Below, piece after piece: positions 14,601-21,824 of a stretch of DNA of 21,974 nt. Source of the DNA: a virus; the IMG/VR virus record IMGVR_UViG_3300033571_007200, positions 1 through 21,974 of that record; one strand, 5' to 3'. Within the stretch, counting starts at the first letter, position 1; every line of letters begins with the position of its first letter. Under the pieces are notes generated by a model. It did not search any database, had not been told where the DNA came from, and was given only the letters and a program-made list of their open reading frames with translations. Made by a program: the position numbers and the translations under genes.

Positions 14601-17600
14601 CATCGGGACCACCCGTGTCTCGTGTTGCGTCTTCGCCAATGCGTACTCGGAACACATGGATACCAGTTCTTGTCGCCTTGGGTGCGTCGTTCTTCCAAGA
14701 ATCACCCTCTTCGCCGTACCTGCCTCCGTACCCGTTGGCTGTCTGCAGTTTTTCTGCTGGATATGTGCTTGAGTACTGATAGTCGTCCTCAATTAGTTTG
14801 TCGGCGACTTTGTCAAGCCTTGCAAGCGTCTGCTCTGAGCCGTTTCTGCTTCTCTCAAGAATTGTGGCAATGTTTTCCTTCATTTCAGGAGTTAATTCAT
14901 CAATTCCCATCTCATTCAGGTCATCCTTATCAGGGAATGGTCTGTACGCCCTATCGCCGTGATAGTTGGCGTTTCTGTCCTTGCCTCGTGAGATGAGAGA
15001 GCCAATCAATCTCTCAACACCAAATGGATTTTCTGCTGAACTGAGGTTCACCATGCCAGTTTCTTCAAATTCTTGCTGAATCTTTGTCAAATCAGAGAGT
15101 TTTTGTTTTTGGTCGTCTCTGTTTGCGACTAACTGCATAGCAGTCACCTTGTTGATTCTTCTGGTGTTTCCTACCGTTGATGCGCTCGTCTCGTCACCTC
15201 GCGAGCGTGCTGGGTCAAGAACGCCACCCTCAAGAACATCTGCACCCCAATGGACTACATACTCGTACTCACCGTCTCTGAACAACTCACTACGCTCTGG
15301 GCGGGACATGGCAGATACTTCTTCTGCACGCTTCTCTATGCGTGCAAGAACATCTGGGTCATCAAGGATTGCTTCTATCGGTGTCGTGCTAGAGCCTTGC
15401 TTATCAAGGCGTGAGCGAGACGCTTCCATATCGCTTAGTTCAAGACCAAGTTCGTTTATGCGACTCTGTACTGCACCAGAGAAGTTGTCAGGATTGTAGT
15501 TGACCTCAAGCATGTCCTCTCTGGTCATGTTTCTTGGTGGTCTACCTGGAGTTATCACGACCCCATAGTCTTCGCCCTTCCATACGCCCGTCTCGTTCCA
15601 TTCGTCAAGCGCATCCTCAAGGCGTGAGAGATAATCAGACGCATCGGCAATGTTTCTATCAAGAGACTCCGTGTATCTGCTCTTTGTGTCTGAAAAATTG
15701 TTACTACTAGTAGACGCAAGACCAGCGGGTTTTGTTGGTCCAATCATTGTTCTGTCTGCTATGGAATCTTGAATAGCCTTGAGTGCTTCTTCTTCTGTGT
15801 CGTAGTCGCCTAAGTAGTCGCTACCTCTGTGCGCAAGCCAAACACGCTCAGTACCTACATTGTCTAGCGTAATAGTGTGTTCTTCGTTACCAGATACTTT
15901 GAATCTGATGTTATTCAGTGTCATACGGATAGAGAACGACTCTGAAAATGTTTCTGGCGTGTAGTAAATTTTTGAGTCACTTATTGCGCTTAAAACTAGA
16001 TACATACCAACGGCATCTTCGTGACTTATTTTCTGGTTGCTCTTTAGACCGTCTACTAAATCTCTTACCCAAGCGCCATCAATTGTGCGCCCGTAGTATC
16101 CGTCATAAATAGGGTCCTTATCAAATAAATTAGCGTTATCTCTCATCAAGCGAGTAGCGTTTCCAACAATCTCTCTTGATGTGCTGATGTCTTTAATGCC
16201 AGAGCGTGCGCTGGCAAGACCAGTACGAATTCCATCTGTCGTTGTAGCGTACGGAATTGATGGGTCGGGCATCTCGCCAAACTCTTTGACGCCCTTCTCT
16301 CTACGCTTCTCGTCAATCTTTTTGATGAGTCTTTGGTTACGAACCCGCGAGGCTTCTGCGAGCACAGCAAAGCGTGGACCGAGCACTTCGTCGTCTGCGA
16401 ACGCTTCTGCCAACCACGAAGCGTGACCGAATGCGATTGGGTACTTACCCGTAGACATTTCTTCAACATCAACCCAATTGAACTTGCCAGCGTCGTCGCC
16501 AGCCTTTACCACCGATGATTGCTCTTCGCTAAGGTCAAAACGAATACCAGCGATGCGACCACCCTCAACAAAGCGTGGGTCCCAGTCCTTTACATCAACT
16601 TGCCCGAGTATGCGTCTATCCATAGCGTCAGTCGGAGATACATTGACTTCTTCAAGCATCTCACGCTCTGCTGTGTCGTACAGGTCTTCGCCCTCGTCCT
16701 GTAGACCACCTGGTAGCGAAAGCGCACCACGGAAAGGACCGCTCTTGCGCTCAATCGTAAGGATTTCTTTCTTGCCGTCATTGCGTGTGCGTACTACAAC
16801 GACATCACCAGCACGGACCTGACCCGTTTTACCAAATGACCAGTCGTTCGTAGACCATTCAATGTCATCAGCGTCGTATCCCTCGTCATTGAACGCTTCA
16901 AGAGACACCCCGTGGCGGCTTGCTCTATCTTCTAGTGATGAAGCAGATGCAAGACCACCAACTGTGCGTGGTGTGTCTAACTTGTCAAAGTCGTCGTTTT
17001 GCGTACGCAGAGCCCGTGTGATTGCTCCGTATCGCTTTGACTCAAACGCAATGTCGTCGTCAATCTTGTTTCTCTCGTCGTCTGTGGCGGCATCTTCTCT
17101 AGCCTGAACCTTTTCTCTAATCTTTTCAAGAGACTTGGTCATGTCTTGGTTGAGTTTGATACGACGCTTATTGGTTTCTACCTTCTTACGACCGTCAGTA
17201 GCCCGTGAGCCACGCAGTGGGTCAATAACCCGTGACTGCTCTATCTCAATAACATCAACGCCGTTTACATTGGTCTTGTTCTTGACGATGAACTCGCCAG
17301 CGGTAATGCCCTCAATAGGCATGTTCACTTCTCTGCCGTCTGTATCTGGTGTCGGCTTTGTTGTTGGAGAATAGACAATGTTCGTACCTTCACGGAGTTT
17401 TACGATTACATTGCTTCTTTCTCTAATAGCGTCTGCGAGCGTAGTTTGGTCGTCATCCTTTGAGAACCCGAGAACGCTTGCGTAGTCAGGGCTGAAAGAT
17501 GTGAGTGGCATTGACAGTGTTTCGCCAACATTGAGTCGTGCGATAGCGTCGTTTTCCGTAACATTGCTGATTGAACGATAGAGCGGTGCGTCCGTAGCGT

Positions 17601-20600
17601 ATGGGCTATCTGCTATCTCTTTCATCATAGAAAGAGCCATCATTGCTGAACGCTGGATTTCTTCTTTTGTGCTTGAAGACGCTTCGTTGATTGTGCCGTT
17701 CTTGAGATGGTTGTTAGCGATTGACTGCCATCTTCTTGTGTCTGTCTGTGATGACAGAGCGCCGAGACCCATAATCTCTGATGAGATGTAACGCATTCTC
17801 CAGTTTTCTTGCCAATCGTTCCATGCTTCGTATGCTTCATTAAACTCTGGAAGTTCTCCCATGATTGAGAACTTGTACCCGTTGATAGAAACATCGGTCA
17901 TCCCGCCCGACTGTCTTACTGCGTCTGGTCTTCTATGTGCTTCACCAGCCTGTACAAACAGTTCCTTACCCGTATGTACTCTTTCGTTGAGGCTACTAAT
18001 AGAGCGCTCGTTTCTCATAGATACTGAAGCAAGACCGCTTCTCCGTTCCCACGGCTTGTCATAGTCACCAGGAGACGGGTCTGACTTCAATCCAAGAATG
18101 TATGCGTAAATAGACTCTAACTCTGGTGGCAAATAGACTGAACGCTGTCTTGTATCTGGTGTTACGAATAAAGCGCCACCTTCTGCGAACTGCTCTTGAC
18201 GAGTTACTGTTCCGTATCTGACATTGATTAGCGGTGCGAGGTCTTCTACCAAGTACGGGTATCTCGCCTGTATCTCATCTAGCGTCTCTTGCGATGTCTC
18301 TGGTATCCATAGTTCTGGAATAAATGTACGGCTATCGTGCGTACTCATAATCAAATTGAAATCTGCTGGGTCATCGCCATTGGCAGATATCTTCTGTAAC
18401 GCTCTGTCAATTATTTTTGGAGTTTCTGACGATTGGTGAGCGTATGGTATGAAGTTGTACCTATCAAACATGTCCTTGACAAGCAATCCGATATCGTCTG
18501 CTTGAGGATTTCCTGGATAAAGATAATCTCTTCTGTCTCCTCTTTCCCCTGGAACACCCGTGAGTTTGCCCATTACTCTTTCGTAATTAGAGTGCCAGCC
18601 TGTAATTCTTCCAAAGAACGAGTGGAACCATTCATGATAGAGGGTTCCTTCCATAGAGCCATCAACATTCACCAAAAACTCTTCAGCATTGCCATTTTCC
18701 CCAGCAGCGGTTGTGAATCTCTTTCTTTGACCTATTGGCAGTTCTCTTCTTCCGTATTTGGAAGAAGTATTAAGGAGTATCCCGTACATACCCGTGGACC
18801 AACCCATAATCCCTTTGTTGGCAACATCCCGTGACACATCCTGAGGCCTAATGGCCATCAACATGTCAATCTCGTCTGGGTCTACTGAAACGATAGGCAC
18901 TGAGCCAAAGTTGCGAACAATCCAAGCGAATGTTGGCGAAGCATCTAGCGCAGACTGGATAATTCTCCGTGTTCTATCAATTCCTTGTGGAGTGAAATCT
19001 ATTCCTAATTCACCACCACCTTCGGCAACGCTTCTGCCCTGATTGAAGAAGTTGTAGGCGATTACGCCTCGTATTGTTTGTTCAAGTTGTGGCGAAAGGT
19101 TTTTTATGTCAGCACCAAACATCATGTTCATGAGTGTTAGGTTGATGAAGTCTTCCTCACTACGGACAGCAATAGCGTCCGCTATCTCGTCATTTGTTGC
19201 GTCTTTTAGCCAATCTCTACCGCCGAGTGGTGTGCTCTTGACTTCTGGTAGCGACATATCTCTAGGCACATATATTGTTCCGAAAATATCCCGTGGCATA
19301 GACAACGAAGCCAAACCAGCAGTGCGCTCGCTAATGCCACCCGCGATGTCTCTCTGATAAGACTCTGGCTTACCAATGATGTCAAAGATGTCGTCTCTTA
19401 GCGCAGGGCTTACAAGACCCCGTGACGACTCGTCACCAACAAGTATTGCGCTAACGCCTTCAGCAAACGCTTCTGCTGGCATGGTCTGTCCATATTGGCT
19501 AAGTACATGTGGGTAACCCGTCCACTTCTCGGATTTCTTGTTCTTTACCTTTTCAGCAAATCGTCTAGCACCAATAATTCTTTGACTTGCTTTGTCGTTC
19601 CCAACATTGACGCCCAACTTATCTAGAACCTTCCACGGACCAGTGAGTCCTGCGTCATGGTCCCATGTGTCTGAGAACCAGAATGTAGCAAGCGCTCTTA
19701 TGTCTTCGTCTGGATGACTTGAGGCTGCGAGTCTGTTGATGTAGTGACCCCACTCGTGCGCAATCATTGCGTTCTCTGTTGGTGATACGAGGAAGGTATC
19801 GGTACCCTCTAGCATTCCCTCTTCTTCGTACACACCATTAGGTGCGCCACCAGCGAGAATGATTTGATTACGAGAGTCTCTATTGACAATGATTGATGGG
19901 AAGCCCTCTATCATTGAGATTGCGTATGTACCGTCTCCGTCTACCCACTCTGCGCCACGCTTTGTCGCAAGCACTGGAGGGAACCCGTGACGCTCTGCAA
20001 CCTCTCTGAACATTCTGTTTTCTGCTAGCGCCTTAGTGATGACTTGACGCATTTCTGTCACTGCTTCTGGTGAGAAGTCAATGTCATTCATGCCTCTAGG
20101 TATTGCGACCTTGAGCGCCTCTGTGTTTACATCTTCACCATCAATCGCCATCATTCTTTGATGGTCCGCTATGGATAGGAGTGCTTCTTCTGGTGTAGAT
20201 GGAACAATGCGCTCTGCCATCTCTGCTGGTGTAAGACCACGCATGGAGTTACCCGTGGTCGTTCTGCGACCACTGCTAGTTGAGGCGAGACCACCTCTGA
20301 TACCTAAGAATGTTTTCTCTACTAGTTCTACGCCTGCGTCATTGAGCAACTCTCTTGTCTTTTTGTCAGGTGAGAAGTATGCGCTGATTGCTTCTGCCAC
20401 AAACTCGCCAGGCTTTGTTGTGCCATAGTTTGAAGAAACGAAAGGCAGTGAGTCATCTGGTAAATCTATTCTCTCTCCTGAGAACGGTGGTGCTTGATTG
20501 AAGTAATCAAAGAGTCTCTTTATCGTTGGGTGTCTATCTAGGTATTGGGATTGGTATCCAGCATCTGACCACCAATACATATCAAGCAATGTGGCGGCTT

Positions 20601-21426
20601 CTCTTATGTTCGCATCAGGATGAAGCCTGCTTGTGAGTTGATGTAGGTAATGTCCCCACTCATGGGTGAGAGTATCCCTTGCGTCTGTGCTGACGAATAC
20701 TCTCTTCACTCCTTTTATTCTTGGCGCTCCACTCACTCCTGAGAAAAGGTTTGCGATTCGTGCGTTACTCATAGCACTTCTTATTGGCTTAGCCTTCAGT
20801 GAGTCATCATCCATAAGGATTGAGTCACTCAAGAACACGCCTGCGTAATTATTCTTACCTTCAGATATTCCTATGGGTGGTACACCAAACCTGTCCCATG
20901 CCACCCGTAAGGCAGGGCGCTCATCTAGTGTGCGCTCTACGAGGTTGCGCAGTTGCTCAATGCCTTCAGGGTCAAAGGATACCTTCTCTAGGTCTTCCTG
21001 TATGAGAGGGTTATTGTTAGGGAGACCTTGTATCGCCTGCTGTTGTAGGCGCATCTCTAGGAACTGTAGTGGGTTGTCAGGTACTGCGTACTCTGCTACC
21101 TCTCTATTGGTCATGCCTACTGTTGGCGACTTACCATTAGTGAAGTAGGTTTGATAACCCGTGGCACTTGCGAGTCCTTGCCTTACTGTGTCGGCAATGT
21201 TTGATAGGGCTGCTGGTCTCTCGTATGGTGTGTTGTCCTGTACGAGACCGTCACCATCACCGTCCTCTGCGTTCGGGTCAAAGGCGACTGCACCTCTTGC
21301 GAGTTGACCTAGGTTCGCACCTAGTGCTTTGTACTCTATGCGCTCACTGTTCTCTGTCTCTATGCGTTGTGACCGACGACGAATACGACTTGAGTCGTTA
21401 GGGTTGATGTCATAGGAGAAGGGCAT
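11635..21426 (-). CDS. Giant modular polyvalent-like protein (3263 aa)
   Basis: After a basic N-terminus comes a calcium-loop-like motif, DPNAEDGDGDGLVQD (50-64), found in several actinophage structural and maturation proteins. Nine GLAS(T/A)S-like motifs start at residues 84, 379, 704, 1131, 1491, 1736, 1902, 2325 and 2883 and delimit modules. The first three are homologous zinc metallopeptidase-like domains: HEWGH 255-259, HEWGH 557-561 and HEWFH 931-935, each with a downstream YG...ExxAE (E341/E345, E652/E656, E1078/E1082). Next is an ADP-ribosyltransferase-like module (LYRS with R1284; TSFS 1309-1312). A Nudix module follows (box 1574-1596, Gly replaced by Asn). Modules 1736-1902 and 1902-2325 are unassigned. 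The last two are DUF3626-like (around 2550-2720 and 3065-3200). A role as an injected or virion-carried multi-enzyme against host defences is inferred. ATG 21426 has a -10 box 6 bp upstream. Confidence 0.85.
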   Translation of the reverse strand: MPFSYDINPNDSSRIRRRSQRIETENSERIEYKALGANLGQLARGAVAFDPNAEDGDGDGLVQDNTPYERPAALSNIADTVRQGLASATGYQTYFTNGKSPTVGMTNREVAEYAVPDNPLQFLEMRLQQQAIQGLPNNNPLIQEDLEKVSFDPEGIEQLRNLVERTLDERPALRVAWDRFGVPPIGISEGKNNYAGVFLSDSILMDDDSLKAKPIRSAMSNARIANLFSGVSGAPRIKGVKRVFVSTDARDTLTHEWGHYLHQLTSRLHPDANIREAATLLDMYWWSDAGYQSQYLDRHPTIKRLFDYFNQAPPFSGERIDLPDDSLPFVSSNYGTTKPGEFVAEAISAYFSPDKKTRELLNDAGVELVEKTFLGIRGGLASTSSGRRTTTGNSMRGLTPAEMAERIVPSTPEEALLSIADHQRMMAIDGEDVNTEALKVAIPRGMNDIDFSPEAVTEMRQVITKALAENRMFREVAERHGFPPVLATKRGAEWVDGDGTYAISMIEGFPSIIVNRDSRNQIILAGGAPNGVYEEEGMLEGTDTFLVSPTENAMIAHEWGHYINRLAASSHPDEDIRALATFWFSDTWDHDAGLTGPWKVLDKLGVNVGNDKASQRIIGARRFAEKVKNKKSEKWTGYPHVLSQYGQTMPAEAFAEGVSAILVGDESSRGLVSPALRDDIFDIIGKPESYQRDIAGGISERTAGLASLSMPRDIFGTIYVPRDMSLPEVKSTPLGGRDWLKDATNDEIADAIAVRSEEDFINLTLMNMMFGADIKNLSPQLEQTIRGVIAYNFFNQGRSVAEGGGELGIDFTPQGIDRTRRIIQSALDASPTFAWIVRNFGSVPIVSVDPDEIDMLMAIRPQDVSRDVANKGIMGWSTGMYGILLNTSSKYGRRELPIGQRKRFTTAAGENGNAEEFLVNVDGSMEGTLYHEWFHSFFGRITGWHSNYERVMGKLTGVPGERGDRRDYLYPGNPQADDIGLLVKDMFDRYNFIPYAHQSSETPKIIDRALQKISANGDDPADFNLIMSTHDSRTFIPELWIPETSQETLDEIQARYPYLVEDLAPLINVRYGTVTRQEQFAEGGALFVTPDTRQRSVYLPPELESIYAYILGLKSDPSPGDYDKPWERRSGLASVSMRNERSISSLNERVHTGKELFVQAGEAHRRPDAVRQSGGMTDVSINGYKFSIMGELPEFNEAYEAWNDWQENWRMRYISSEIMGLGALSSQTDTRRWQSIANNHLKNGTINEASSSTKEEIQRSAMMALSMMKEIADSPYATDAPLYRSISNVTENDAIARLNVGETLSMPLTSFSPDYASVLGFSKDDDQTTLADAIRERSNVIVKLREGTNIVYSPTTKPTPDTDGREVNMPIEGITAGEFIVKNKTNVNGVDVIEIEQSRVIDPLRGSRATDGRKKVETNKRRIKLNQDMTKSLEKIREKVQAREDAATDDERNKIDDDIAFESKRYGAITRALRTQNDDFDKLDTPRTVGGLASASSLEDRASRHGVSLEAFNDEGYDADDIEWSTNDWSFGKTGQVRAGDVVVVRTRNDGKKEILTIERKSGPFRGALSLPGGLQDEGEDLYDTAEREMLEEVNVSPTDAMDRRILGQVDVKDWDPRFVEGGRIAGIRFDLSEEQSSVVKAGDDAGKFNWVDVEEMSTGKYPIAFGHASWLAEAFADDEVLGPRFAVLAEASRVRNQRLIKKIDEKRREKGVKEFGEMPDPSIPYATTTDGIRTGLASARSGIKDISTSREIVGNATRLMRDNANLFDKDPIYDGYYGRTIDGAWVRDLVDGLKSNQKISHEDAVGMYLVLSAISDSKIYYTPETFSESFSIRMTLNNIRFKVSGNEEHTITLDNVGTERVWLAHRGSDYLGDYDTEEEALKAIQDSIADRTMIGPTKPAGLASTSSNNFSDTKSRYTESLDRNIADASDYLSRLEDALDEWNETGVWKGEDYGVVITPGRPPRNMTREDMLEVNYNPDNFSGAVQSRINELGLELSDMEASRSRLDKQGSSTTPIEAILDDPDVLARIEKRAEEVSAMSRPERSELFRDGEYEYVVHWGADVLEGGVLDPARSRGDETSASTVGNTRRINKVTAMQLVANRDDQKQKLSDLTKIQQEFEETGMVNLSSAENPFGVERLIGSLISRGKDRNANYHGDRAYRPFPDKDDLNEMGIDELTPEMKENIATILERSRNGSEQTLARLDKVADKLIEDDYQYSSTYPAEKLQTANGYGGRYGEEGDSWKNDAPKATRTGIHVFRVRIGEDATRDTGGPDEVHIIGQHTPVASLSVETHQNRGHQPGSAQSTWQGWLAEVVEADKASRRGLASTSERNQSIVARLKESTGWFDSAKDTGSEKIVRDNAGRELSVLKEQVSSIKDLDSNARQSLSDAVSKNGVNSVRNNRPLISTLFGINPKDLKESDGTVFYTGSDWSAPIKIERELAIASGDTEKVARIDDYIDFINNATPEEYAQAVVDASNNFGNSMDRRVKVMMNNPLGLIENGRYLTQHDYDERMGVADAGGVARADVRQLRRNVEENFGIPNIQSGSPEDPYKDLRPASGLIQNESLGRQRESGLQGIYGDDVEVIHPYTIGQPVDDSWTLDRENSYGRSSIILRAELAERSLFTNADSASGNPKAIITSEMLGRDANGLSYGKGVGGMPQMLWNDTVDSGQSMMSPSRADGLFYNEALVAGSFTLDEVQAIVTNPNSFLPKDRQVGLVVRGDGSIVVGAYNGEPFDSDARALVEASKMRRKLKADNDVDLVVADLNSGSNFSVDRVEMFNPAMTATYITEVNPKAFPDVGPADLRAGATPMEALLMQRRIDVQNGKFQTSFSPELEKRLLEAKPEDVASLVEQAKRETLAMIDAELSELRKEATDKKSRSGLASTQLTPTDDIEEAKRTGRPVNMFRPGTLPPKTQAEYDAVLEQQMRNLEEAKELRKRYQEIWDRDPTPPYSDEEKDAIQASNKIRNELLFQFVDLTPLNRIMRDELKELGFDDETETRIRRAISDHLSVYISYFISGQYSQESTLGDEARLQHSVDALDKADIAVAFPKDLLAKLIEDGRFKTQFETKTSRGALHPEGRITGDIAQFGYHPDTAPEMRPVYGYLTSGGTIDRNMLGSIKQYGELQFILKRDSHSRSTYTTHDSLSSGLTPAPMGVPSKDASGKVGETMYAEAQIHGGLSLSDVDYVVVNVGEPDINDWRNNKISQEEFESISGMLANVGIRVVPVRDGEIADTWNGGQAIPEPPVEVVAQSQEPVKVVA

Positions 21427-21438
21427 TTACTCATTGTA
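21427..21438 (-). promoter_or_regulatory. -10 box for leaderless giant-gene mRNA
   Basis: On the minus strand TACAAT (21438-21433) is followed by GAGTAA and then ATG 21426. The 6-bp gap matches those before the helicase (583) and the operon start (7232). No clear -35 or Shine-Dalgarno sequence is seen. Confidence 0.55.
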
Positions 21439-21488
21439 GAACAACTGTCACAATCATGTATGAAGGTGTTGTAAATGGTTGCGATTTG

Positions 21489-21519
21489 TGTGTGATGTGT
21501 GCGCTCTGTGTGATGTGTG
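21489..21519 (+). repeat. Iteron-like direct repeats
   Basis: TGTGTGATGTGTG occurs twice with an 18-bp period, separated by CGCTC. A related tandem pair, GGTGCGTGT, lies at 21568-21585. Short phased repeats like these may bind an initiator or regulator, but two copies are few for a true iteron array. Confidence 0.5.
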
Positions 21520-21645
21520 ACTACCTCATAGGACATCACGACATGGTGTTACCTAATGCGCCTAGCAGGTGCGTGTGGTGCGTGTCAAATGATGTGACAT
21601 ATTACCATCATGGCATACCATAGCGAGTATCGTTACGCTATCCAG

Positions 21646-21659
21646 TACCCCTAGGGGTA
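21646..21659. promoter_or_regulatory. Perfect 14-bp palindrome
   Basis: TACCCCTAGGGGTA is self-complementary along its whole length and lies 10 bp before the DnaA-box cluster. Such a site could bind a dimeric repressor or initiator. Confidence 0.45.
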
Positions 21660-21669
21660 GGGTAAAGCC

Positions 21670-21712
21670 TGTGGATAACTTATGCACACCCCTATCCACA
21701 GCCTGTGGACAA
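21670..21712. promoter_or_regulatory. DnaA-box cluster, candidate origin
   Basis: Four sites lie within 43 bp. TGTGGATAA (21670-21678) is the reverse complement of TTATCCACA. TTATGCACA (21680-21688) fits TTATNCACA. CTATCCACA (21692-21700) has one mismatch. TGTGGACAA (21704-21712) is the reverse complement of TTGTCCACA, the preferred actinobacterial form. This density is well above expectation and suggests that host DnaA binds here. Confidence 0.6.
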
Positions 21713-21786
21713 TCACTGAGGGTGGTCGGGTTTGCGCACGCCGTCGTGGGGTTCTCGGGGCTTTTTCTCGGTCAATCGGGCGCGCG

Positions 21787-21821
21787 TGGGGGGACAGGAG
21801 ATACTATTTGGAATCCCCCCA
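21787..21821 (-). terminator. GC-rich hairpin after right-edge gene
   Basis: TGGGGGGA (21787-21794) and TCCCCCCA (21814-21821) pair perfectly over 8 bp with a 19-base loop, three bases after the stop of the minus-strand gene at 21825. No T-run follows on the minus strand, so it is at best a Rho-assisted or mRNA-stabilising structure. Confidence 0.4.
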
Positions 21822-21824
21822 TCA

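Larger units (their letters stand above)
21439..21824. other. Non-coding, repeat-rich, origin-like region
   Basis: No gene was found on either strand. The region holds direct repeats of TGTGTGATGTGTG (21489-21501, 21507-21519), a tandem GGTGCGTGT (21568-21585), a perfect 14-bp palindrome (21646-21659), a cluster of four DnaA-box-like sites (21670-21712) and a GC-rich hairpin (21787-21821). Together these resemble a plasmid- or phage-type replication origin, although no replication initiator gene lies next to it. Confidence 0.5.
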
